The position numbers were made by a program, and so were the translations under genes. Below are positions 8,986-14,828 of a stretch of DNA of 32,281 nt, in pieces. The stretch is from CAVBBU01 sp963593765 (GTDB taxonomy: Bacteria; Bacillota; Clostridia; Lachnospirales; Lachnospiraceae), in contig CAVBBU010000007.1 of the NCBI GenBank assembly GCA_963593765.1, positions 1 to 32,281 of the forward strand, written 5' to 3'. The notes beneath the pieces were generated by a model, which did not search any database, was not told where the DNA came from, and saw only the letters and a program-made list of their open reading frames with translations. Every line of letters starts with the position of its first letter. Position 1 is the first letter of the stretch.

Positions 8986-9014
8986 ATTGTACAACATAAA
9001 TTCTATTTTGTACA
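8986..9014 (-). promoter_or_regulatory. possible divIC promoter
   Basis: Minus strand: -35 TGTACA (9009-9014), 17-nt spacer, -10 TACAAT (8986-8991), about 32 nt before the divIC ATG. The -35 is a 4/6 match. A promoter is expected here because the inserted element separates divIC from the hup-rqcP transcript. Confidence 0.35.
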
Positions 9015-9063
9015 TATGGAAAATTTCTTGATTTGGCGCAAAATTACCAAAAATTACTATCAG

Positions 9064-9096
9064 TTACTTCATAGGACGCACCTTCCTATGAAGTAA
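9064..9096. repeat. 13-bp perfect hairpin beside the left end of the insertion
   Basis: 9064-9076 (TTACTTCATAGGA) is the exact reverse complement of 9084-9096, with a 7-nt loop. An A-run follows on the plus strand and no T-tract is present on either side, so it is not a standard terminator. It ends 3 nt before the direct repeat at the left boundary and may belong to the mobile element. Confidence 0.6.
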
Positions 9097-9123
9097 AAAA
9101 GCAGGAGCTTTGCCGTGTGCGGA

Positions 9124-9134
9124 TAAGACAGTAA
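9124..9134 (+). repeat. left inverted repeat of the inserted element
   Basis: TAAGACAGTAA; the exact reverse complement is at 10233-10243. Similarity continues weakly outward (GGATAAG against GGTAAG). Confidence 0.55.
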
Positions 9135-9258
9135 TTTGAGAAAACTACAAAATCGGCATCTGCTAGGCAGGATTGGGTTAGATTTTAGTTCACTACTACA
9201 AGAAGTTGACAAGATTTTTTAATTAGTCATAAAAAGTTTTGAAATGTCATAAAACATA

Positions 9259-9287
9259 TTGACACATACGGATGAATGCGGTATTGT
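9259..9287 (+). promoter_or_regulatory. strong promoter with overlapping palindrome for the cargo gene
   Basis: Plus strand: consensus -35 TTGACA (9259-9264), 17-nt spacer, -10 TATTGT (9282-9287). A perfect 12-bp palindrome, TTGTATATACAA (9284-9295), overlaps the -10 and the start region, where a repressor dimer could bind. The ribosome site AAGGGGG follows at about 9298. Confidence 0.65.
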
Positions 9288-9309
9288 ATATACAACAAGG
9301 GGGACAAAC

Positions 9310-10041
9310 ATGGATTACGATAAAATCATACTCGATATGTTAAACCGAATTGTAAAATTGGAAGAAAAAGTAAAATGGCTCAGCAATAACGCACAAGCCA
9401 ATGATGCAGAGTTGCCAACTGGAAGCAAAAAATATCGCTTTCTCTCTGATTATCTCCATCAAAGCAATTTGCCACGAATCAAACTCCTTTTTACCGAAAT
9501 CGAAGATATATTAAAGTTCAAGCTACCCGAGTCTGCCACTACGCATCGTGCGTTTTGGGCGAATACGACAAGCCATTCCATCGCACTCAGTTGGCTCAGT
9601 GTCAATTACTCTGTGGTAGAGGTAAACCTTGAAGAGAAGTATGTCATTTTTGAAAGAAAGCGAGATTTTGAAAAAATGGTTGAAAAAATGACGATTGATG
9701 AGCAAATGCGAATGGTTGTAACGGAGATTGTTTCCGAGTATGGCGCTCATTACAAAATTAGTTTGAAAGAACTTTATGAGTTGCTTAGTGCTCGGTTCAA
9801 AACCAACAGCAGTAGTATTATTCCTTCGGACTACTGCTACAATCGTATCAACAAAGGGATCGCATTTGAGAAAAAGCCGCATCTTTTCAGATTCCTTGGT
9901 GACGGAATATATGAATGTCTTGGCGAGGGATACCCATTTACCGGCGATGTAGAAAATGCGAATGACAGCATTGTTGTTGGTTCGTGGGAAAATGGTGTTT
10001 TCCGTAAAAACGCGAACTGGAATCTACTTGGTCTGAAATAA
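9310..10041 (+). CDS. DUF7662-like N-terminal domain protein, accessory cargo
   Basis: This 243-aa protein is the only plus-strand gene in the window. After a short coiled-coil-like start (MLNRIVKLEEKVKWL), residues about 38-105 match the DUF7662 pattern as I recall it. That pattern is a 'YRFLSDYLHQS' opening, an 'IEDILKFKLPESA' helix, 'HRAFWAN…HSIALSWL' and a closing beta strand 'VVEVNLEEKYVIFERK'. Residues about 115-225 form a second domain (ISLKELYELLSARF, then SDYCYNRIN…HLFRFLGDGIYECLGEGYPFTG). That domain has a winged-helix-like look and resembles one seen in proteins near restriction or defence genes; this is recollection, not a search. The ATG at 9310 has AAGGGGG 6 nt upstream, which beats the upstream in-frame codon at 9259 that lies inside the promoter. 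Cytoplasmic; function unknown. Confidence 0.8.
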   Translation: MDYDKIILDMLNRIVKLEEKVKWLSNNAQANDAELPTGSKKYRFLSDYLHQSNLPRIKLLFTEIEDILKFKLPESATTHRAFWANTTSHSIALSWLSVNYSVVEVNLEEKYVIFERKRDFEKMVEKMTIDEQMRMVVTEIVSEYGAHYKISLKELYELLSARFKTNSSSIIPSDYCYNRINKGIAFEKKPHLFRFLGDGIYECLGEGYPFTGDVENANDSIVVGSWENGVFRKNANWNLLGLK

Positions 10042-10043
10042 CT

Positions 10044-10199
10044 TTGCTTGCTGTCTATGCCCTCAGAGAGCTTGTCAAGGCGGTCTATGTAGATGCACCT
10101 GACAAGTCCAGCGGCAAGCGCAGACAGAAGGTACATATCGAGTATGACCTTGTGGGCTACATTCCCGTGGATGAGCTGCTAAAAGCGGAACAGGCATGA
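10044..10199 (+). pseudogene. 3' remnant of a large serine recombinase
   Basis: An open frame of 51 codons ends in TGA at 10197-10199. It reads LLAVYALRELVKAVYV, then DAPDKSSGKRRQKVHIEYD, then LVGYIPVDELLKAEQA. This matches the C-terminal tail typical of TnpX-like/DUF4368-bearing serine recombinases of clostridial mobile elements. Everything upstream of this tail is missing: the frame runs straight into the end of the DUF7662-like gene 2 nt away. It is therefore a deletion scar and not a gene. Family recognition is from the 'APDKSSGKRRQ…IEYDLVG' signature. Confidence 0.7.
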
Positions 10200-10218
10200 T
10201 CGAAATCATGCCTGTTCC
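10187..10218 (+). terminator. strong hairpin at the end of the recombinase remnant
   Basis: A perfect 14-bp stem (GGAACAGGCATGAT at 10187-10200, complement at 10205-10218) with a CGAA tetraloop spans the recombinase stop codon. The downstream sequence AAGAATTTTGAGTTTT is T-rich but broken. It probably ends transcription of the cargo gene before it meets rqcP head-on. Confidence 0.55.
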
Positions 10219-10232
10219 AAGAATTTTGAGTT

Positions 10233-10243
10233 TTACTGTCTTA
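10233..10243 (-). repeat. right inverted repeat of the inserted element
   Basis: Exact reverse complement of 9124-9134. It ends 2 nt before the right copy of the AGCAGGAGC direct repeat (10246-10254). Confidence 0.55.
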
Positions 10244-10265
10244 CCAGCAGGAGCCTATGCCCCTG

Positions 10266-10505
10266 CTATATATATCTGTACATGTCTTTAGCATCATCCT
10301 TCTTAGTGGTTTCTACTATATCAAGAACCTCAACCTTAACCGACCTTGTGCCAAATAAAATTTCTATCTTGTCACCAGTTGATACATTATAAGATGCCTT
10401 AACCGGTCTGTCATTTACAAGCACACGTCCGCCATCGCAGGCCTCGTTTGCTATGGTTCTTCGCTTGATTAGTCTGGAAACCTTAAGAAACTTATCTATT
10501 CTCAT
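10266..10505 (-). CDS. rqcP: S4-domain RNA-binding protein RqcP (YabO/Hsp15-like)
   Basis: This 79-aa protein consists mainly of an S4 RNA-binding domain: MRIDKFLKVSRLIKRRTIANEACDGGRVLVN followed by the KASYNVSTGDKIEI strand. In Bacillus, RqcP (YabO) works with RqcH on stalled 50S subunits, helping add C-terminal alanine tails to nascent chains for degradation. Its start overlaps the hup stop by one base (TAATG), so the two are translationally coupled. In Bacillus it lies upstream of yabP, yabQ and divIC. Here yabP and yabQ are absent and an inserted element follows its stop codon directly. Identification rests on size, S4 sequence and synteny. Confidence 0.85.
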   Translation of the reverse strand: MRIDKFLKVSRLIKRRTIANEACDGGRVLVNDRPVKASYNVSTGDKIEILFGTRSVKVEVLDIVETTKKDDAKDMYRYI

Positions 10506-10786
10506 TATTTCTTCTTGTTTACAACGTCCTTAAGAGCCTTACCAGCCTTGAACTTAGGTGCCTTGCAAGCTGCTATCTTCATAGACTCACCTGTCTTAGG
10601 ATTTCTTCCCTCTCTTGCACTTCTCTTAGAAACCTCGAATGTACCGAAGCCTACGAGCTGAACCTTGTCACCCTTAACAAGTGCCTTTGTTACTGCATCT
10701 ACGAAAGCCTTAAGAGCTGCTTCTGCTTCCTTCTTGCTGATTTCTGCCTCATCTGCCATAACATTGATCAGATCTGTCTTATTCAT
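10505..10786 (-). CDS. hup: HU-family DNA-binding protein
   Basis: This 93-aa nucleoid protein binds and bends DNA nonspecifically as a dimer. The whole HU fold is present: N-terminal helices (MNKTDLINVMADEAEISKKEAEAALKAF is the dimerisation part), the GFGTFEV strand, and the DNA-minor-groove arm with RNPKTGE at 61-67. The tail is lysine-rich. A very good AGGAGG site lies 8-9 nt before the ATG, and a near-consensus promoter lies upstream, in line with high expression. It forms a two-gene unit with rqcP. Confidence 0.96.
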   Translation of the reverse strand: MNKTDLINVMADEAEISKKEAEAALKAFVDAVTKALVKGDKVQLVGFGTFEVSKRSAREGRNPKTGESMKIAACKAPKFKAGKALKDVVNKKK

Positions 10787-10853
10787 TTGTAATATCCTCC
10801 TAAATTATATCTGTCTTTATTATTGTTAGTATACTATATATATACCTTTTTTA

Positions 10854-10882
10854 TTTATATGCTATTTACTGGGAAATGTCAA
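10854..10882 (-). promoter_or_regulatory. promoter of hup-rqcP
   Basis: Minus strand: consensus -35 TTGACA (10877-10882), 17-nt spacer, -10 TATAAA (10854-10859). The leader to the hup ATG is about 60 nt and AT-rich. This is one of the best promoters in the window. Confidence 0.75.
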
Positions 10883-10975
10883 GGTTTTTCAAGGGTTTTC
10901 GGCTTTTTGGAGCGATTTTTTGCATAATTTTCCCTTTTAAAATCCCACTATATGTTGTAGCTAGGCATTTTTATT

Positions 10976-11083
10976 TTATGTTCTCCTTACCTTAGAAAAA
11001 TCCAGTGTCATTTGCATATTATAGAAGCCTCTTTTCATCCCTATGCTCATGTCTTGTACAAAAATATTCCTCAATCTTTTCAT
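10976..11083 (-). CDS. possible 35-aa small protein coupled to the RluA-family gene
   Basis: The frame starts with an ATG (11081-11083) placed right after tandem stop codons of the upstream pseudouridine synthase gene (TAG TAA ATG), and ends at TAA 10976-10978. The product begins MKRLRNIFVQDMSIGMKRGF and continues YNMQMTLDFSKVRRT. It is basic, without a membrane segment, and its codon choice (AGA, AUA, AGG) fits the neighbours. The ribosome site is weak, so termination-reinitiation would be needed. I do not recognise a family. It may be real or a chance frame. Confidence 0.35.
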   Translation of the reverse strand: MKRLRNIFVQDMSIGMKRGFYNMQMTLDFSKVRRT

Positions 11084-11086
11084 TTA

Positions 11087-11962
11087 CTACCAATTACATT
11101 CCGACACAAACTCCAGCCTCTCCCTCGTTATCGGCTGCTCAAATGACAGACTATATGAATGAAGCTGCACTCTGCAATCCTCTCTGCCTATGTAGCTTTC
11201 ATTATACAGATAATCCCCAACAAGCGGATGCCCTATGCTTGCCATATGAACCCTAATCTGATGCGTACGACCTGTATCAAGATTAAGCTCTAAAAGCGAG
11301 GTATCCCCCGCATGCCTTAACCTTTTATAATGCGTTACCGCTCTCTCGCCATTCTCAAAATCTATGCACCTTGTTATAAGCGAATTTGACTTTCTTCCTA
11401 TCGGCTTATCAACTGTTCCCACTGTAAGCTCATCATTCTTATCCTCGACTATAGCCCTATATGTTCTTTTTATTTTTCTGTCATGCATGTCCTTATATAA
11501 AATTCCTGCACTGATTATATTTTTTGCAATGAGTACAAGACCAGTTGTATCTCTATCAAGTCTGTTAATGCAGCGAAATACAAAGCTCTCGCCTCTTTCC
11601 TTGTAGTAATATGCGAGTGCATTTGCCAAGGTATTATCATAATTATTTAGCGATGGATGTACCGGCATGTTAGACGGCTTATCTACAACCACCAAATCAT
11701 CATCCTCATATACTATACTTATATCAAGCCTTACGGGGACTATGTTTTTCGATCCCTCATACTCCTCTACATGAACCTTAAGGCTGTCTCCTTCTTTAAG
11801 TATGTGATTTGTATATATCCATTTGCCATCTATAGTTAAGCCCATATTTGTTTTTTTAATCGCTATTAAGGCAGCCCTACTAAAGCCCAAGGATTTTAAA
11901 AATGCCAGGACGCTCATCCCAGCACTTTTACTATCTATAATATATTCTATATCTCTATTCAT
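11087..11962 (-). CDS. RluA/RluD-family pseudouridine synthase
   Basis: This 291-aa enzyme isomerises uridine to pseudouridine in RNA, probably rRNA. An N-terminal S4-like domain (about 8-70) is followed by the catalytic domain. The family signature INRLDRDTTGLVLIAKN contains catalytic D136, and RTHQIRVHMASIGHPLVGDYLY is the conserved C-terminal block. The start is the ATG at 11962, one nucleotide after the trkH stop; an upstream in-frame TTG would overlap trkH by 29 nt and has no ribosome site. The target site (23S positions as in RluD or RluA, or tRNA) cannot be determined. Confidence 0.92.
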   Translation of the reverse strand: MNRDIEYIIDSKSAGMSVLAFLKSLGFSRAALIAIKKTNMGLTIDGKWIYTNHILKEGDSLKVHVEEYEGSKNIVPVRLDISIVYEDDDLVVVDKPSNMPVHPSLNNYDNTLANALAYYYKERGESFVFRCINRLDRDTTGLVLIAKNIISAGILYKDMHDRKIKRTYRAIVEDKNDELTVGTVDKPIGRKSNSLITRCIDFENGERAVTHYKRLRHAGDTSLLELNLDTGRTHQIRVHMASIGHPLVGDYLYNESYIGREDCRVQLHSYSLSFEQPITRERLEFVSECNW

Positions 11963-11963
11963 A

Positions 11964-13406
11964 TTATCTTCTTTTCCAAACAGAAGGAACAAAAATTACT
12001 AGCATAGGATAAAGCTCTAGTCTACCTGCAAGCATATCAAACATGAGAACAAATTTTGCAAGCGGACTAAATACTCCAAAGTTACTTGTAGGGCCTACCT
12101 TTGCAAGTCCTGGTCCTATGTTATTAAAGGTTGCTGCTATCGCAGTAAAATTAGTTACCAGATCCAGATTATCAAATGCAAGTATAAACATAGATACAGC
12201 ATATATAATTACATAGGTTATCAAAAATATACTTACGCTTCTTGCTACGCCCTCTTCTAAAACCTTACCATCCATCCTTGCTTTTCTTACACTTCTAGGA
12301 TGTATAAATCTATCCAGCTCACATTTAACAAGCTTAAATAAAATAATAATTCGAGATACCTTGATTCCACCGCCGGTACTTCCGGCACAGGCACCTATAA
12401 GCATAAGCATGACAAGTATGGTTCTTGATAGCTGCGGCCACAAATCAAAGTCCGTAGTCGAATATCCGGTAGTCGTTATTATAGAGCCTACCTGGAATGC
12501 CGCATCCTTAAGTGCTATCCATATGCTGTCAAACATACCTGCTATATTAAATGTTATTATCACTATGCTTGTAAGAATAATTAGAAGATATGTCCAAACC
12601 TCCTGCATCTTAAAAACATCCTTTTTATGCTTTCCAAGAAGCAGTATATAGTAGAAGTTAAAATTAACTCCAAACAAAATCATAAATACAGTTACTATAA
12701 CCTGCATAGCTATAGAATAATCTGCCATACTGGAATTTTTGATCCCGAAGCCTCCTGTACCTGCAGATCCAAAGGTTATACATAGCGTATCAAAAAGCGG
12801 CATACGGACGGCAAGTAGAAGTATAATTTGTATTATAGTCATGGCAAAATAAATCATATAAAGTATCTTTGCCGTATCTCTAAGCCTTGGCACGAGCTTG
12901 CCTACATCGGGTCCTGGGCTTTCCGCTCTCATTAGGTTCATATTATATCCCCCAGCAAGCGGAAGAACTGCAAGTATAAGAACGAAAACTCCCATGCCTC
13001 CTACCCAGTGAGTAAAGCTTCGCCAGATTAAGCTTGTATGCGAAAGTGCCTCTACGTCGCTAAGTATACTAGCTCCTGTTGTAGTAAAGCCCGATATAGT
13101 TTCAAAAAGTGCATCTATAAAACTTGGTATGTCGCCACTTATTACAAATGGAAGTGCTCCTACTATACTAAGAACTATCCAGCATAGTGCAACTATTACG
13201 AAGCCTTCCTTTGCAAAAAATTGCTGGTTCTTTGGCTTTTTCCCAGACAACAGTATTCCAAGCACTAAGCTGCAAATGGCAACTATAAAAAATGCTTTGC
13301 CCTCCTGCTCTCTATATATAAGCGATGTTACACAAGGAAGAATCAGGAAAGCAGCCTCGAACTTAAGTACAAGTCCTGTTATATATCTTATAATAGAATA
13401 ATTCAT
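11964..13406 (-). CDS. trkH: TrkH/KtrB-family potassium uptake membrane subunit
   Basis: This 480-aa integral membrane channel subunit takes up K+ together with the cytoplasmic TrkA regulator. It has the four repeated pore motifs of the family: TTTGAS (about 108-113), SAGTGGF (214-220), ITTTGYST, and NNIGPGL near residue 430. At least ten hydrophobic helices are visible. Length matches TrkH (about 480) better than KtrB (about 450). An AAGGAG sequence lies just before the ATG. It follows trkA by 11 nt, and the pair forms one transporter. Confidence 0.93.
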   Translation of the reverse strand: MNYSIIRYITGLVLKFEAAFLILPCVTSLIYREQEGKAFFIVAICSLVLGILLSGKKPKNQQFFAKEGFVIVALCWIVLSIVGALPFVISGDIPSFIDALFETISGFTTTGASILSDVEALSHTSLIWRSFTHWVGGMGVFVLILAVLPLAGGYNMNLMRAESPGPDVGKLVPRLRDTAKILYMIYFAMTIIQIILLLAVRMPLFDTLCITFGSAGTGGFGIKNSSMADYSIAMQVIVTVFMILFGVNFNFYYILLLGKHKKDVFKMQEVWTYLLIILTSIVIITFNIAGMFDSIWIALKDAAFQVGSIITTTGYSTTDFDLWPQLSRTILVMLMLIGACAGSTGGGIKVSRIIILFKLVKCELDRFIHPRSVRKARMDGKVLEEGVARSVSIFLITYVIIYAVSMFILAFDNLDLVTNFTAIAATFNNIGPGLAKVGPTSNFGVFSPLAKFVLMFDMLAGRLELYPMLVIFVPSVWKRR

Positions 13407-13417
13407 ATCTCCTTACC

Positions 13418-14779
13418 CTACTCCTTAAGTATATCCTTTATATCTCCAAGCCCATGCTCTGTTGTAACTACTACTACAGTATCTCCCAGTGCTATCTGCG
13501 TTTTACCATTTGGAGTAGATATCTTGCCATTGTGGTTTACGCAGGCTATAAGAAGATTATCCTTTAGCTTAAGCTTCTCAAGCGGAATACCTATAACCGG
13601 AGAATTGCTCTTTATATGAAACTCCAATGCCTCTACCTTTTTATTAACTATTCTGTATAAGGTTTCGACATTACTTCCTATAGTATTTTGCATAGCTCTT
13701 ACATATCTTACTATGTATTCTGCTGTAATAAACTTTGGATATATAATGCTTCCTACATCAAAGGTGCTTATTATCTCATCAAAGGATATTCTATTAATCT
13801 TAGTAATAACCTTTGCCTTAGGTGATTTGTTCTTAGCAAATAGCGAAAGGAAGATATTGCCCTCGTCTATTCCGGTAAGTGCTACAAAGCTTTCGCAGCT
13901 TTCTATTCCTTCCTCTACAAGCACATCCTGATTAGTTGCATCGCCATGTATAACCATTGCCTTTGGAAGAAGCTCACTAAGCTGCTCACATCTTTCCTCA
14001 TTCTGCTCTATTATCTTAACAGAAATCCCCATAGCTATAAGCTGCTTTGCAAGGTAGTAGCCTAGTCTTCCGCCGCCTACTATCATGGTATCATTTACCT
14101 GATGAGTATCTACGCCTATCTTCTTAAAAAATCTCTTAGAATCATTTGCAGAGGCAACTATGCTTATAATATCTCCACCCTTTATAACAAAATTACCATT
14201 AGGGATTATTACCTCTTCTCCTCTTTCAGCTGCACAAACAAGTATATCTGATTCATATCTTTTAGATACATCTATCAGGCTGCAGCCATCGAGTGCCGAG
14301 CCTTCAGCTACCTTAAATTCAAGCAGCTCCACTCTTCCCTTGGAAAATGTTTCTATCTTAATTGCAGACGGAAATCTAAGTATCCTAGCCGCCTCAGTAG
14401 CTGCTGCATACTCTGGGTTGATGGTCATAGAAAGTCCAAGCTCTTCCTTTATATATTCCATCTCGTTATTATAAGTAGGATTACGAACTCTAGCTATAGT
14501 ATTGCATCCACCTGCCTTCTTAGCTATAAGACAGCACAGAAGGTTAAGCTCGTCAGAATCCGTTACGGCTATAAGAAGGTTCGCATCCTCTATGCCAGCC
14601 TCTATCTGAACAGAGTAGCTGGCACCATTGCCAACTAAGCCCATAACATCATAGTTATTTGTGATGTCATGTATAACAGAAGGATCAGAATCTATAATTG
14701 CTATATCATGTCCCTCTGCACTTAGCTGCTCAGTAATGCTAGTGCCTACCTTGCCGCATCCTACAATAATTATCTTCAT
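13418..14779 (-). CDS. trkA: Trk potassium uptake regulatory subunit TrkA
   Basis: This 453-aa cytoplasmic gating protein has two tandem RCK (NAD-binding plus ligand) modules. The first Rossmann motif is IIIVGCGKVGTSITEQL at residues 2-18, with the acidic dinucleotide-binding end IIDSD. The second is MIVGGGRLGYYLAKQL at about 232-247, with KIIEQNEER. Each is followed by a RCK_C domain (VSKRYESDILVCAAERG; LLIACVNHNGKIS). It binds NAD(H) or other nucleotides and opens TrkH. AAAGGAG precedes the ATG by about 10 nt. Its place downstream of mfd is not part of the Bacillus order. Confidence 0.93.
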   Translation of the reverse strand: MKIIIVGCGKVGTSITEQLSAEGHDIAIIDSDPSVIHDITNNYDVMGLVGNGASYSVQIEAGIEDANLLIAVTDSDELNLLCCLIAKKAGGCNTIARVRNPTYNNEMEYIKEELGLSMTINPEYAAATEAARILRFPSAIKIETFSKGRVELLEFKVAEGSALDGCSLIDVSKRYESDILVCAAERGEEVIIPNGNFVIKGGDIISIVASANDSKRFFKKIGVDTHQVNDTMIVGGGRLGYYLAKQLIAMGISVKIIEQNEERCEQLSELLPKAMVIHGDATNQDVLVEEGIESCESFVALTGIDEGNIFLSLFAKNKSPKAKVITKINRISFDEIISTFDVGSIIYPKFITAEYIVRYVRAMQNTIGSNVETLYRIVNKKVEALEFHIKSNSPVIGIPLEKLKLKDNLLIACVNHNGKISTPNGKTQIALGDTVVVVTTEHGLGDIKDILKE

Positions 14780-14828
14780 ATCCCTATGTCTCCTTTACAA
14801 AACAGCTTGTTTTGTTTTCGCCGATAGT

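Larger units (their letters stand above)
8955..9309. other. 355-nt intergenic gap between divIC and the plus-strand cargo gene
   Basis: No gene is visible here. It holds the likely divIC promoter near 8986-9014, a 13-bp-stem hairpin at 9064-9096, the left end of the inserted element (direct repeat 9100-9108, inverted repeat 9124-9134), two GTCATAAAA copies 20 nt apart (first bases 9226 and 9246), and the plus-strand promoter at 9259-9287. Confidence 0.6.
9100..10254. mobile_element. degenerate mobile element carrying a DUF7662-like cargo gene
   Basis: A 9-bp direct repeat, AGCAGGAGC, occurs at 9100-9108 and 10246-10254. Just inside it is an 11-bp inverted repeat: TAAGACAGTAA at 9124-9134 and its exact complement at 10233-10243. 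Between them lie a promoter and gene of opposite orientation to everything else, with less AUA-rich codon use, and then the last 51 codons of a serine recombinase. The right direct repeat begins 20 nt from the end of rqcP, so insertion was at the 3' end of that gene. The spacing is asymmetric (15 nt between the left repeats, 2 nt between the right ones). The reading as an integrated and decayed element is inference. Confidence 0.5.

Noticed and set aside
8914..9096. 60-aa plus-strand frame over the divIC promoter
   Set aside because: Low-complexity AT-rich composition, no ribosome site, and it ends inside the hairpin.
9523..9882. 119-aa minus-strand frame
   Set aside because: Antisense to the DUF7662-like gene, which has a promoter, a ribosome site and recognisable domains.
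9837..10136. 99-aa minus-strand frame
   Set aside because: Antisense to the cargo gene end and the recombinase tail; the plus-strand reading explains both.
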